Positions 21,043 through 30,430 of a stretch of DNA of 64,000 bases are shown here, piece by piece (position 1 is the stretch's first letter; each line of letters begins with the position of its first letter). The stretch comes from Alteromonas abrolhosensis (GTDB taxonomy: Bacteria > Pseudomonadota > Gammaproteobacteria > Enterobacterales > Alteromonadaceae). A model generated the notes under the pieces. The model was not told where the DNA came from, searched no databases, and saw nothing but the letters and a program-made list of their open reading frames with translations. The position numbers and the translations under genes are program-made. The stretch covers positions 33,011 through 97,010 of the forward strand of contig NZ_MEJH01000014.1 of NCBI RefSeq assembly GCF_001953635.1, in the 5' to 3' direction.

Positions 21043-21285
21043 TTAAAGGATCTTTTCAATCGCGTACAACTCTTCATCAATCACTTGCAGACGCGACGCA
21101 ACAACGGTTCTCGCATCGTTCACTCCTTTGTTGTAAAACGATGCACCCATCTCTTTACTAATGAAATCAAGCAAGAAGTCACCGTCAAACTGACCCAGTT
21201 CAATACCTAATTCATCATCAAAATATTGTTGCAATTTAGCGACCAATACTTCTTTCTCTTCTCGTGTAAATGCAATATCACTCAT
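21043..21285 (-). CDS. DUF2164 family protein
   Basis: An 80-residue acidic protein. IAFTREEKEVLVAKLQQYFD, ELGIELGQFDGDFLLDFISK and GASFYNKGVNDARTVVASRL are the conserved parts of the DUF2164 family. It is predicted to be soluble and helical, without signal or membrane segments. The biochemical role of the family is unknown to me. It is convergent with yfaE and has a GAGAG-type ribosome binding site just upstream of the ATG at 21285. Confidence 0.8.
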   Translation of the reverse strand: MSDIAFTREEKEVLVAKLQQYFDDELGIELGQFDGDFLLDFISKEMGASFYNKGVNDARTVVASRLQVIDEELYAIEKIL

Positions 21286-21555
21286 TGTATTCTCTCTTTC
21301 GTTCTTATCTAAGCATATGATTTTAAATTACATTTTGAATTACATGCCTATATTATTTATATTGAGCTATTTACCTAAAAAGTTTTTTCTAGCTGGTATG
21401 TTTTTCGCAGTAAATCCGTCACTCAGCTATATTTTTTAATGAGTATCATATGGAAGTAGCTCTGGACGTTGAGCTTTGTATGCTTCTACCCTAATAGCGC
21501 TCTGGCAGAGCTAATGCTAAAGAAGGTCGCTATTCAACAAGACGAGAGGTTAACC

Positions 21556-21870
21556 ATGAAAATTTTACCGCTTCTAGGTATAGCGTGTGCATTCACAATA
21601 AACAGTCTACCAGCAGATGCCAACCCCAATCACCCACAAAAGGACAAAACACTTCCTCCGGGCATAGAGAAGAAGTATGAGCGCACGGGCAAACTACCGC
21701 CAGGTTGGGAAAAGAAACTAATTGTTGGCAAGCGTTTGGATCACGATATTTACGATCATGGAAGAGTAATAGTCCCAATGGGTGATGACGGTATCATTAC
21801 CGTTCGCATTGAGAACAAGGTGGTTAGACTAATTCAAGCCACAAGAGAAATTGTCGAAATCCTCGATTGA
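21556..21870 (+). CDS. Small periplasmic LPPG-repeat protein
   Basis: A 104-residue secreted protein. A signal peptide covers about residues 1-21 (MKILPLLGIACAFTINSLPA), then a mature domain with two LPPG turns (TLPPGIEKKYERTGKLPPGW), EKKLIVGKRLDHDIY, and a short beta-rich end VRIENKVVRLIQATREIVEIL. Similar LPPG proteins are widespread in proteobacteria and are sometimes grouped with RcnB-like proteins, without a firm function. ATG at 21556 is chosen over a longer frame because it has a GAGAGG site and begins a clear signal peptide. A stem-loop follows. Confidence 0.7.
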   Translation: MKILPLLGIACAFTINSLPADANPNHPQKDKTLPPGIEKKYERTGKLPPGWEKKLIVGKRLDHDIYDHGRVIVPMGDDGIITVRIENKVVRLIQATREIVEILD

Positions 21871-21880
21871 GCATTTTGTC

Positions 21881-21914
21881 TAGAGCACTTCGCTAGTGCT
21901 CTACAGTTAACTGT
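21881..21914 (+). other. Stem-loop and adjoining palindrome after the LPPG protein gene
   Basis: TAGAGCACT and AGTGCTCTA form a perfect nine-base stem with a five-base loop (21881-21903). It is immediately joined to the 12-base palindrome ACAGTTAACTGT (21903-21914). No T tract follows, so termination is uncertain; the palindrome could be an operator. Confidence 0.45.
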
Positions 21915-22136
21915 TACTTATGGCCTACTATCAGCATTTGAAAATTGACTTAGCTGTCTTCCACAGTAGTATCAAATGTACTTAACGGTTTTGCGAAAAG
22001 AAGCCGTTCGATTTTCTTCAATTTCAATATCTCTTACCCCGTTGGATGTTGGAAGTATTTTAGTCAGGCCAGTAAGTTACCTAGTAGGTGATACTACCAA
22101 AAGGCCCAAACGCAAAATAAATTTCAGGAATAAAAG

Positions 22137-23234
22137 ATGGCAACTAACGCCCTGTTTAAGCCTTACTCACATGGCAATCTTTCATTAACCAACCGTATCG
22201 TTATGGCCCCTATGACCCGCCAGTTTTCACCGAACGGTATTCCAACACCTGATGTTGCGGCTTATTACAAGCGTCGTGCGCAAGGTGGTACAGGGTTAAT
22301 TATTACTGAGGGCACCACGGTTAACGATAACGTTGCGACAATGGACGCCAATATTCCTCAATTCCACGGCGAACAAGCCTTAAGCGGATGGAAAACCGTA
22401 GTAGATGAAGTTCACAGTGTAGGTGGAAAAATTATGCCTCAGCTGTGGCACGTAGGTATGGCAAGGGTTGCAGAAAAAGCGCCTTTTCCTGACCTACCAA
22501 GTGCAGGACCTTCGGGTTTATTCAAACCTGGAAAACAAGGTGCTGAACCGATGACAGTGCAACACATTGAGTCTGTGATAGCGGCCTTTGCGCAAGCAGC
22601 AGCTGATGCTAAATCCATAGGTATGGATGGAATAGAAATTCATGGCGCACACGGTTACTTAATCGACCAGTTTTTCTGGGAAGGCACCAACCAAAGAAGT
22701 GATAGTTGGGGAGGCAGCATGGAAAACCGCGGGCGTTTTGCTGTCGAAATTATTAAGGCTATACGCGCTGCTACAGGCCCAGATTTCCCTATTATTCTTC
22801 GCTATTCACAGTGGAAACAACAAGACTATACCGCACGCTTGGCCCACTCCCCTCAGGAGTTAGAGCAGTTTTTACTACCTCTAAGTGAAGCTGGTGTTGA
22901 CGTTTTCCATTGTTCTCAGCGCCGTTACTGGGAAAACGAGTTTGAGGGTAGCAATTTGAATCTTGCTGGCTGGACGAAAAAGCTTACCGGTAAGCCCACC
23001 ATTACAGTAGGGTCGGTAGGACTAAATGACGACTTCTTCGGTGCGTTTAAAGGACAGGATTCAAGTACTCGTTCGGTGGATGACTTACTAGAGAGGCTGG
23101 ATGCCGGCGAGTTCGATCTTGTCGCAGTGGGACGGGCACTTTTACAAGACCCTAATTGGGCGAACAAGATAAAAGAGAACCGGACGGATGAACTAGAGCA
23201 ATACTCAGGCAAAGCGTTGGCAACCCTTTCTTAG
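22137..23234 (+). CDS. NADH:flavin oxidoreductase, Old Yellow Enzyme family
   Basis: A 365-residue FMN-dependent TIM-barrel oxidoreductase. LFKPYSHGNLSLTNRIVMAPMTRQFS begins the barrel. The substrate-site pair is in GIEIHGAHGYLIDQFFW (H-x-x-H type), followed by the conserved NQRSDSWGGSMENRGRF, and the FMN phosphate region is VGSVGLND with VAVGRALLQDPNWANK near the end. These enzymes reduce activated alkenes such as enones; the physiological substrate is not evident. ATG at 22137 has AGGA upstream. A strong terminator follows that overlaps the end of the convergent GGDEF-EAL gene. No linked regulator was seen. Confidence 0.9.
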   Translation: MATNALFKPYSHGNLSLTNRIVMAPMTRQFSPNGIPTPDVAAYYKRRAQGGTGLIITEGTTVNDNVATMDANIPQFHGEQALSGWKTVVDEVHSVGGKIMPQLWHVGMARVAEKAPFPDLPSAGPSGLFKPGKQGAEPMTVQHIESVIAAFAQAAADAKSIGMDGIEIHGAHGYLIDQFFWEGTNQRSDSWGGSMENRGRFAVEIIKAIRAATGPDFPIILRYSQWKQQDYTARLAHSPQELEQFLLPLSEAGVDVFHCSQRRYWENEFEGSNLNLAGWTKKLTGKPTITVGSVGLNDDFFGAFKGQDSSTRSVDDLLERLDAGEFDLVAVGRALLQDPNWANKIKENRTDELEQYSGKALATLS

Positions 23235-23247
23235 GGCGGATTTCTGC

Positions 23248-23284
23248 AAGCACTAGCACTGTTCCAGCCGTGCTAGTGCTTTTG
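23248..23284 (+). terminator. Intrinsic terminator after the OYE gene
   Basis: AAGCACTAGCAC (23248-23259) and GTGCTAGTGCTT (23270-23281) form a 12-base perfect stem, then TTT on the plus strand. The right arm contains the stop codon and last codons of the convergent GGDEF-EAL gene. Confidence 0.8.
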
Positions 23285-25606
23285 CCAGAAAGCCTCAAAG
23301 TCAGTTTTGCTCAGAGGCTCGGCAATCAAATAGCCTTGCGCGTAATCACAGCCCATACTCTTTAAAATATCGTATTGCTCTTGCGTCTCTACACCTTCAG
23401 CCACAACCTTTATACCGAGTTTTTTTGCCATTACAATAATGGCCTCGCATAACACCTTGTCGTTACTGACATCAGTCATAGACTTCACAAAGCTTCTATC
23501 AATTTTGATAAGGTCTGTCGGAAAGCGTTTTAAATACGAAATGGAACTAAACCCTGTTCCAAAATCGTCTAGCGCGATATCAACGCCAGCTTGCCTAAAT
23601 TGAAACAGCTTCTTTGATACTGTTTCATCAGCTTCCATCAATAAATTTTCTGTGACCTCTAGCAGTATAGAGCGCGCAGAAATATGCTGCTCTAAAAGCA
23701 AATTTAGCCACTGAGTTATATTCGATTCCATATTAAAGTAATGGCTAGGCGATGTATTAATGCTTACCTGTAGCTCTTTTCGATAGCGTTCCTTCCAAAT
23801 ACGAACGTTAGAGCACACTTCTTTGAAGACCCAATTACTGATATCAATAATTAGACCCGACTCTTCTGCAAGTGGAATGAATTCATCAGGGGTTATCCGC
23901 CCTTTATTCGGGTGCTGCCACCTAAGCAGTGCCTCAGCTTTCATTACTTTCTGGTTGCTGAAACACGCTATAGGCTGGTACTCAATGAACAGTTCATTGT
24001 TTTTAACAGCGTATCGCAGGTCATTTAATAGAGTTATCCTCTTAATCGCTGCGGCTTGCATGTCGTGGGTGTAATACTGGTAACTATTTTTTCCTTGGTC
24101 TTTCGCACCGTACATCGCTTGATCGGCATTCTTTAAGAGGCTTTTTACGTCTTTCGCATCGTCAGGGTACAGCGTAACCCCTAAACTTGCGCTAGTATGC
24201 ACACGTTCTAACTCTAATATGTAAGGCTTACCTATTGTTCTAAGCAATTTCTGAATGACCTGCTCGATAGAACTCAAGCCTTTGATGCTGTTCAGAATAA
24301 TAACGAATTCATCACCACCTAACCTGGATACGGTGTCATCTGAACGCAAACATTGTTTTATTCGCTTAGCGCACTCGATGAGAAGCTTGTCGCCCATATC
24401 GTGACCAAGCGTATCATTGATATCTTTAAAATTATCTAAATCTAAAAATATCACTGCTACCTTTTCATTGTCTCTATCAGCGGTTTTTATTGCCAGCTGC
24501 AAATGATCCAACATAAGATTTCTATTGGGAAGCCCAGTGAGCGAATCAAAATTTGCCTGTCTCCAAATAAGTTGGTTTGCGAGCTCTCTTTCAATGGCAA
24601 TGCTGGCAATATGCGCGAACTGCTCAATTAGCAACATTTCATCGGCCGTCGGTATAGCCTTTTCTCTGTGATAGATGGCGAAGGTACCAATGACCTCACC
24701 GTTTGACCCCTGAATCGGTTGCGACCAACACGAGCGTACACCCGCGCTCAAGGCTAAATCTTTCCACTCAACCCAATAAGGATGTGTACTGATATCTTCG
24801 ACAATAGTCGGTAAATTCGTTGCGGCGGTATTACCGCAGGATCCCCTGCCCACACCATACTCAGCGCCATCAATTGCATCATTGTAGAAATCAGGCAACG
24901 AGGGAGCGGCCCCCTTCTTTAGTTTTCCGTCGTCTAACAACAAAATGCTGCATATTTGGTCTGTATATTCAGCTTCAATAGCATTTACAATGTCATGAAG
25001 CACGGTATGTAGTGATTCTGCGTTCACCACTTTTTCTAAAATTGCGCTCCTCACACGTGTAATTTTTTGTGTCTGGGCTAGTCGATATTGGTATTCTTCC
25101 AATTGAAGAGAAAGGTCATTGTATTCTTGCCTCTTAAGTTCAGATTCAGCAAGTTGCGCGAGGTTTTCTAACTGTTGTATTTGGGCGTCATTAAGCGTTT
25201 TTGCAGCATCGTCAAATACACACAGTGTACCGACTGGGAATCCTTCAACCATCAGTCTAACACCGGCATAAAAGCGAATATGAGGATGGCCAACTACGTA
25301 GGGATTGTTGTCAAACCGAGGATCGTTAAGCGTATCGGGCACAACTAAAGTTTTGTCTTGCGCAATAGTGTGAGCGCAAAAAGCCACATCCCGCTTTGTT
25401 TCGGCCATATCAAGATTAACGGCAGACTTAAACCATTGCCTGTTTTCGTCAATAAGCGTTATCGATGCGAAATTACAATTAAAGACGCTGCTGGCGAGTC
25501 GCGTTATACGGTCAAAACGCTCTTCCGGCGGAGTGTCTAGCACACCCAGTCGCTTGAGTGCAGCAACGCGTTCATGTTCATTAGAAATTATCGGTGGTGC
25601 GCGCAC
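23273..25606 (-). CDS. GAF-GAF-GGDEF-EAL c-di-GMP turnover protein
   Basis: A 777-residue soluble protein with two GAF-like sensory domains (about 15-160 and 185-345), a GGDEF domain (about 350-510) and an EAL domain (about 525-775). Catalytic signatures look intact: G430-G-D-E-F434, an inhibitory I-site R421-S-D-D424 five residues before it, E558-A-L560, and the later EAL motifs DDFGTGFSS and AEGVETQEQ. It could therefore make or degrade c-di-GMP, with the balance set by the GAF ligands. The start is a GTG at 25606 with AGGAG seven bases upstream; no suitable ATG exists nearby. Its 5' end overlaps the end of a truncated GGDEF fragment by 26 bases. Confidence 0.9.
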   Translation of the reverse strand: MRAPPIISNEHERVAALKRLGVLDTPPEERFDRITRLASSVFNCNFASITLIDENRQWFKSAVNLDMAETKRDVAFCAHTIAQDKTLVVPDTLNDPRFDNNPYVVGHPHIRFYAGVRLMVEGFPVGTLCVFDDAAKTLNDAQIQQLENLAQLAESELKRQEYNDLSLQLEEYQYRLAQTQKITRVRSAILEKVVNAESLHTVLHDIVNAIEAEYTDQICSILLLDDGKLKKGAAPSLPDFYNDAIDGAEYGVGRGSCGNTAATNLPTIVEDISTHPYWVEWKDLALSAGVRSCWSQPIQGSNGEVIGTFAIYHREKAIPTADEMLLIEQFAHIASIAIERELANQLIWRQANFDSLTGLPNRNLMLDHLQLAIKTADRDNEKVAVIFLDLDNFKDINDTLGHDMGDKLLIECAKRIKQCLRSDDTVSRLGGDEFVIILNSIKGLSSIEQVIQKLLRTIGKPYILELERVHTSASLGVTLYPDDAKDVKSLLKNADQAMYGAKDQGKNSYQYYTHDMQAAAIKRITLLNDLRYAVKNNELFIEYQPIACFSNQKVMKAEALLRWQHPNKGRITPDEFIPLAEESGLIIDISNWVFKEVCSNVRIWKERYRKELQVSINTSPSHYFNMESNITQWLNLLLEQHISARSILLEVTENLLMEADETVSKKLFQFRQAGVDIALDDFGTGFSSISYLKRFPTDLIKIDRSFVKSMTDVSNDKVLCEAIIVMAKKLGIKVVAEGVETQEQYDILKSMGCDYAQGYLIAEPLSKTDFEAFWQKH

Positions 25607-25857
25607 AATTCGCTCCTAAATCACACTCGGTCGAATTACGCTCGGACTTCCGCGCGATTTCAATAGCGTTATCAGGCCAGTTGAACATTATTCCTGCCGT
25701 TCTTTTGGCTTTGTATAATGCGTCGTCGGCTTCTGAAAGTGCTGACTCAACAGTGTCGTGATGCTCTTTCACACAAGATACACCTGCACTGACTGTGATA
25801 TCAATAAACTTTCTATTAACATCTAATGGGTTCGTGCGCTTAATTTGGAGGCTGGCT
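25581..25857 (-). pseudogene. C-terminal remnant of a GGDEF-domain protein
   Basis: In the frame that ends at 25581, residues DITVSAGVSCVKEHH and ALSEADDALYKAKRTAG are the last strand and helix of a GGDEF domain (compare SASLGVTLYP and NADQAMYGAKDQGKN in the neighbouring gene). The GGDEF motif and everything before it are missing: the frame hits a stop at about 25858, only 38 bases from the EamA gene. I read this as the tail of a diguanylate cyclase gene cut off by a deletion. It overlaps the start of the intact GGDEF-EAL gene, so the two were probably once translationally coupled. Confidence 0.7.
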
Positions 25858-25895
25858 TAAACTCGACATGTGGTCAATAAGCAATGGCAACCATG

Positions 25896-26774
25896 CTATG
25901 CCTTCTTTATCACTAGGTAAATTCCCCCTAGCGTCATTACCGAAGCAAGCATTATTTGCGCTGTAAACTGTTCGCCTAGCGCCAACCATCCCATCAGTGA
26001 AGCGAGTACAGGTACGCTTAGTTGCACAGTTGCGGCGGTGGTCGACTTGATAAGAGGAAGCGCACGATACCAAATTGCGTATCCACAGCCCGAGGCAAAT
26101 ATTCCTGATGCAAGCGCGTAATACATCCCTACTTTATCTAATACAAATTGGTCTGCTCCCACTAACAAGACAACACCTATTAGGGGAACACACAAAAAAG
26201 ACGCGTAAATGAAATTTCCAGTGGTAGACATAAGGGCTGAGCTACTTTTTTTACCTAACAGCGAATAGACACCCCATGCCATACCAGCTAAAACCATGAG
26301 TGAACCGGCAAGTAACGAAGGCGCTGATGCACTGGGCAATAATAAAATTACCAGACCTATAAACGCCAGAACAAAACCCAGCCACTGCCGACTGTTAAAT
26401 CGTTCCCCGTTTATTAAGCCTACCGTAATCATGGTAAGTTGAACTGCGCCAAATAGTAATAACGCTCCAGTCCCTGTCGACATAGATATATAGGCAAATG
26501 AGAAGCAGATAGCGTAAACAAACAAAGCGATTCCACCAAGCACACTTGCGTTGGCTTTGAGCCCTTTAAACACGCTTTGAGAAGACGCGCTTTTCACGCC
26601 ACGACGCAGAGAGTAAGAAGATAACAGTAATAGCGCTAACGCCCCGCTGGTTAAGCGTAAAAGTGTGAAACTAGCTGGATCTATGTCGGTATTGGCAAGT
26701 GCCATTCGACAAAGTAGGGAATTTGCAGCGAAAGCGCCCATCGCTACAGCGACCAAAAGAAACGTTTTCAACAA
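25896..26774 (-). CDS. EamA/DMT superfamily transporter
   Basis: About 292 residues with ten predicted membrane helices in two EamA repeats, for example TFLLVAVAMGAFAANSLLCR at the start and VPVLASLMGWLALGEQF and MLASVMTLGGIYLVIKK at the end. The GE-x-F pattern (GLINGERF, ALGEQF) marks each repeat. Such proteins export amino acids, nucleotides or other metabolites, and the substrate cannot be inferred here. There is no ATG at the expected place. TTG at 26774 is chosen because GGGAG lies seven bases upstream; an earlier TTG at 26801 would add nine residues. It is upstream of the GGDEF remnant on the same strand. Confidence 0.8.
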   Translation of the reverse strand: MLKTFLLVAVAMGAFAANSLLCRMALANTDIDPASFTLLRLTSGALALLLLSSYSLRRGVKSASSQSVFKGLKANASVLGGIALFVYAICFSFAYISMSTGTGALLLFGAVQLTMITVGLINGERFNSRQWLGFVLAFIGLVILLLPSASAPSLLAGSLMVLAGMAWGVYSLLGKKSSSALMSTTGNFIYASFLCVPLIGVVLLVGADQFVLDKVGMYYALASGIFASGCGYAIWYRALPLIKSTTAATVQLSVPVLASLMGWLALGEQFTAQIMLASVMTLGGIYLVIKKA

Positions 26775-26907
26775 CCTGAAACTCCCTATGTATAAATGCA
26801 ATATCCAGCAACAGCACTAACATATCCTGTTTTAGTCCGTAAGGAAAACTATCACACGGATAATGTAATGATTTAACAGGTGAAAAGTGAAGAAAGAATG
26901 TATAAAC

Positions 26908-26936
26908 AAAAAAGAGGACCATCACGGTCCTCTTTT
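26908..26936 (-). terminator. Intrinsic terminator after purC
   Basis: AAAAGAGGACC and GGTCCTCTTTT form an eleven-base stem with a five-base loop. On the minus strand the hairpin leads into a T-rich run (TTTTTTTG). It closes the dapA-bamC-purC operon. Confidence 0.9.
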
Positions 26937-26961
26937 AACAAGTATCTAAGAGATGAGATTA

Positions 26962-27675
26962 TTAAAGCGACAAGCCCAAACGCTCAGCAACTTCAATGTA
27001 TGTCTCGACAACTGAGCCAAGACCTTGTCTGAAACGGTCTTTGTCCATTTTTTTACGGGTTTCTTTATCCCATAAACGACAGCCGTCTGGTGTAAATTCA
27101 TCGCCCAACACAATGTTGCCATCTTTATCAACGCCAAACTCAAGTTTATAGTCGACAAGCAGCATGCCTGCTTCGTCAAACAGCGCTTTTAATACACTGT
27201 TAACTTTAAACGTCAGCGCTTTCATTTCAGCAATTTGAGCTTCAGTCGCCCAACCAAATGATAAAATATGGTAGTCATTTACCATTGGGTCATGAAGGGC
27301 GTCGTTTTTAAGGAAAAACTCGAAAATAGGTGGGTTTAGCTCTTGGCCTTCTTCCACACCCAGTCTGCGAACTAAAGAGCCAGCAGATAAGTTTCTCACC
27401 ACACACTCAACAGGAATCATGTCGAGCTTCTTAACCAAAGACTCAGTATCAGAAACCAGTGCTTCAACTTGCGTTGCAATGCCAGCTTCTTCAAGCTTTG
27501 TCATAATAAAGTGATTAAACTTGTTGTTTACTTCACCTTTGCGATCAAGCTGCTCAATTTTTTCACCGTCGAACGCCGAAGTGTCGTTTCTAAAGTGAAG
27601 AATTAATTTATCGCTATCATCAGTGTAATAAACAGTTTTTGCTTTACCGCGGTAAAGCTCGTCGCGTTTTTCCAT
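26962..27675 (-). CDS. purC: Phosphoribosylaminoimidazole-succinocarboxamide synthase
   Basis: A 237-residue SAICAR synthetase (E. coli 237), joining aspartate to CAIR in purine synthesis with [61 protein letters not shown] and [21 protein letters not shown] are all family signatures, and DECRL-type sequence ([10 protein letters not shown]) follows. It is the last gene of dapA-bamC-purC, 12 bases after bamC, an order shared with E. coli. The ATG at 27675 is unambiguous. Confidence 0.97.
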   Translation of the reverse strand: MEKRDELYRGKAKTVYYTDDSDKLILHFRNDTSAFDGEKIEQLDRKGEVNNKFNHFIMTKLEEAGIATQVEALVSDTESLVKKLDMIPVECVVRNLSAGSLVRRLGVEEGQELNPPIFEFFLKNDALHDPMVNDYHILSFGWATEAQIAEMKALTFKVNSVLKALFDEAGMLLVDYKLEFGVDKDGNIVLGDEFTPDGCRLWDKETRKKMDKDRFRQGLGSVVETYIEVAERLGLSL

Positions 27676-27687
27676 TCTCAGTCTCAG

Positions 27688-28791
27688 TTATATATCAAGG
27701 TTATCTTCTGACATGACCTCAGCAAATGCACTGTAAAGGTCGGAAACCTGATTTGCTTCAAACGGTACACTTTCATTGTTCATGAAGGTAACTGACGTGC
27801 GATCTGCACCCGCTCTTGCAACTTTCAAACGATAATCTCCCTTTTTAAGAAGTTCTTTATCGCTTGAGAATAAACCATCCCACCAACTACCTTGTTCACC
27901 GTTGTAAGTGATAAATAGTAGGCCGTTAGATTTATCTAAATCTTTAACATCAAAACCAAGCTTGCGCAGTACCAACAGCATTCTTGGCCATGCTACATCA
28001 TATTTAGCGTCTACGATATATGCAGCATCACCATCGGCATTAAAGCCCATTTCAGTATTGATACCCTGACGGATACGGGCAATTCTTCGCGTTTCTGCTA
28101 GTTGAATCTGATATTCATAATGACCAATAACCTGGTTTAAGACTTCTACCTCTTCACGGCGCTCTTCCATCGAAGAGACCTCTGCAATCACATCATTGCC
28201 CAAGGTTTGCATGTAGTCTTTAAGTTCCACGGTCAACGCAGCGCTACGGCCATGAGGCTTAACGTCTAAGCTAAACTCAAAACGTCGTCCAATTTCACTT
28301 TCTTCTTCTGAAAAGCTATACCAAGGCCCGTCGATTTCTTTAGTCATAACCATCCAGTCAGTGACCAGCACTTTTTCTTCCGGACTAAAGCTATCAACAC
28401 CAATCCCTTGCTCATCAAGGAAGCTCAAAAGCGAATTCCAAATTGCTCGACTTAATGGCTGGCTGTCATCAACTTGGTCAAACCAAATGGTTGCTGAGCT
28501 TTTACCCTCTTCAATGTGAGAGCCAGTTACTAATGGTAAAACAAGCGCAGGCGAACGAATCATCAAAGATTTGCCCACTAGCTTCGGGTCGGCCTCTTGG
28601 CCTAGCTCAGGTAATGTAAAATCACGAGAAAAAGCAGGTGCATCTAAGTCAGAGGGTACTTTAAGCGTTTCTTGTTCTTTAGTTTTTAAGTATTCGTAGC
28701 TGCCAGACGCGGTTTTTCTATCTATTTGGCTTGAACAACCTGCAAGTGCAACCATCGCTACTGAACTTGCTATAGCCAGCGTTCTTTTCAT
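27688..28791 (-). CDS. bamC: Outer membrane assembly lipoprotein BamC
   Basis: A 367-residue lipoprotein of the BAM complex that inserts beta-barrel proteins into the outer membrane. The signal peptide ends in a lipobox LAGC with C19. An unstructured N-terminal stretch (YEYLKTKEQETLKVPSDLDAP) resembles the BamC segment that binds BamD, followed by two helix-grip domains (about 95-215 and 245-365). A little longer than E. coli BamC (344). Its place between dapA and purC, with 12-base gaps on each side, matches the conserved order and supports the assignment, since sequence similarity in this family is modest. Confidence 0.9.
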   Translation of the reverse strand: MKRTLAIASSVAMVALAGCSSQIDRKTASGSYEYLKTKEQETLKVPSDLDAPAFSRDFTLPELGQEADPKLVGKSLMIRSPALVLPLVTGSHIEEGKSSATIWFDQVDDSQPLSRAIWNSLLSFLDEQGIGVDSFSPEEKVLVTDWMVMTKEIDGPWYSFSEEESEIGRRFEFSLDVKPHGRSAALTVELKDYMQTLGNDVIAEVSSMEERREEVEVLNQVIGHYEYQIQLAETRRIARIRQGINTEMGFNADGDAAYIVDAKYDVAWPRMLLVLRKLGFDVKDLDKSNGLLFITYNGEQGSWWDGLFSSDKELLKKGDYRLKVARAGADRTSVTFMNNESVPFEANQVSDLYSAFAEVMSEDNLDI

Positions 28792-28803
28792 CTGTGTTCC
28801 TTA

Positions 28804-29688
28804 TTAACCAGAAATCAATGCGTATTTTTTTAGTAGTTCTTCGATACGTTTTTGGCTTGATAGTTCCGGTAAAACCATAGGTAATCGCATCACTGCGCTT
28901 TCCATCATGCCCATTTTGTACAATGCCCACTTAGGCATTACTGGATTTGGCTCAATAAATAGCTCGCTATGAAGCAACTTAATGGTTTCATCAATCTCAC
29001 GACATTTATCAAAATTCTTATCTAGTGCAGCTTCACACATCTGCGCGATCGCTTTTGGCACTATGTTAGCGGTAACAGAGATAACGCCGTGGCCGCCTTC
29101 ACACATAAACTCGCAGCTTGAGCCGTCGTCGCCACTTAGTAGTACAAAGTCATCTGGAACCAATGGCTGAGTAGCCTTAAGGCGTGCGATATTACCGGTT
29201 GCGTCTTTAAGACCAACGATATTTTTGTGGGTTGCTAGTTTTGCTACCGTCTCAGGAAGCATATCGGCAACAGTACGGCCAGGTACATTGTAAAGAATAA
29301 CCGGTAAGTCGCTGGCGTCTGCAATTGCATTGAAGTGTGCGACCATGCCAGCTTGTTGAGGCTTGTTGTAATAAGGTACAACACTTAAGAAACCGTCAAT
29401 ACCTGTAGAGCCTAACTGCTCCGTAAGAAAAATAGCCTCTGCCGTAGAGTTTGCGCCACTACCCGCAATTACCGGAATTGCTCCCGATGCCATTGCAACG
29501 GTTTCTTTAACCACATCAATGTGCTCATCGAAAGGTAGCGTTGCTGACTCACCAGTAGTTCCGACCGACACTATTCCGTGGGTGCCCTGCTCTACATGAA
29601 ACTTCACAAGTTTCTCTAAAGACTTGTAATCAATATCGCCGTTTTCGAACATCGGCGTGACGAGTGCTACGTAACTACCAGTAAACAT
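28804..29688 (-). CDS. dapA: 4-hydroxy-tetrahydrodipicolinate synthase
   Basis: A 294-residue DapA (E. coli 292), condensing pyruvate with aspartate semialdehyde in lysine and diaminopimelate synthesis. Catalytic residues keep E. coli numbering: T44 in SVGTTGES, Y107 in VVPYYNKP, Y133 and R138 in ILYNVPGRT, and the Schiff-base lysine K161 in VGLKDATGN. It is the first gene of dapA-bamC-purC and is divergent from gcvR across 178 bp, an arrangement also found in E. coli. No lysine riboswitch-like structure was evident upstream. Confidence 0.97.
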   Translation of the reverse strand: MFTGSYVALVTPMFENGDIDYKSLEKLVKFHVEQGTHGIVSVGTTGESATLPFDEHIDVVKETVAMASGAIPVIAGSGANSTAEAIFLTEQLGSTGIDGFLSVVPYYNKPQQAGMVAHFNAIADASDLPVILYNVPGRTVADMLPETVAKLATHKNIVGLKDATGNIARLKATQPLVPDDFVLLSGDDGSSCEFMCEGGHGVISVTANIVPKAIAQMCEAALDKNFDKCREIDETIKLLHSELFIEPNPVMPKWALYKMGMMESAVMRLPMVLPELSSQKRIEELLKKYALISG

Positions 29689-29866
29689 AATCTCTCCGAA
29701 AAATGTGAGCGCACATGGTAAATATGTCGGTGCTTAAACACAAGTAATAGCGCAAGTAAAATGGCAAGAATTTGACAATATCTTATTCAAAGGCAAGAAA
29801 AAGGCGCTGACTTATAAAAAAACTCTGTGCTAACATCCCGACATTATTAACATTGAAGTGAAGTAG

Positions 29867-30430
29867 ATGTCGAAACACCAACTTATCGTCACTATTCTGG
29901 GGACAGACAAAAGTGGCATTTTAAGCGAAATTGCAACGACGGTATCAGAAGCTCAGTGCAATATTCTAGATAGCAGACAGGCCATCTATGGCAAAGAGTT
30001 CTCATTAACTATGATCATAGAGGGAACCCAAAGCGCTATCACAAAAGCAGAGTGCATTTTGCCTGCACTTTTTCAGCGTCTTGATTTGCTGTCAATGATG
30101 AAGCGCACCAGCCACCACGAGAAGCAAAATCTGGCTCACCTGTTTAACGTTGAATTTAGCGGTGAAGATGCAGCTGGCCTGATTAAAGCGGTAACTGGTT
30201 TTTTTGCAGAACGTCATGCAATGATTAGTGCTTTCAGACAGCGCACATTCAAAGATAAGGCTTCAGGGAAAGACAATATGCGCTGTAAATTTGTTGTTTC
30301 ACTCCCCTCTAACGAAAATGTAGACGCATTAGAATCTGATCTAATGGCCCTGTTCGCTTCGTTAAATGTGACAGGCAAAGTAGTAGATAAACAAAAAAAG
30401 GATCCCAATGAAAACGTTACAAGCTGGTGA
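29867..30430 (+). CDS. gcvR: GcvR-like ACT-domain regulator
   Basis: A 187-residue protein with two ACT domains (about 4-75 and 92-170). HQLIVTILGTDKSGILSEIA begins the first, and HLFNVEFSGEDAAGLIKAVT the second. In E. coli GcvR senses glycine and restrains GcvA, the activator of the glycine cleavage operon. The gene lies between dapA and bcp exactly as in E. coli, which is the main reason for the symbol; no gcvA is in the window. The 3' end overlaps bcp by 23 bases. Confidence 0.85.
   Translation: MSKHQLIVTILGTDKSGILSEIATTVSEAQCNILDSRQAIYGKEFSLTMIIEGTQSAITKAECILPALFQRLDLLSMMKRTSHHEKQNLAHLFNVEFSGEDAAGLIKAVTGFFAERHAMISAFRQRTFKDKASGKDNMRCKFVVSLPSNENVDALESDLMALFASLNVTGKVVDKQKKDPNENVTSW

Noticed and set aside
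25840..26073. Possible 77-codon ORF next to the EamA gene
   Set aside because: It is antisense-frame noise over the EamA 3' end; the GGDEF remnant frame explains the region better.
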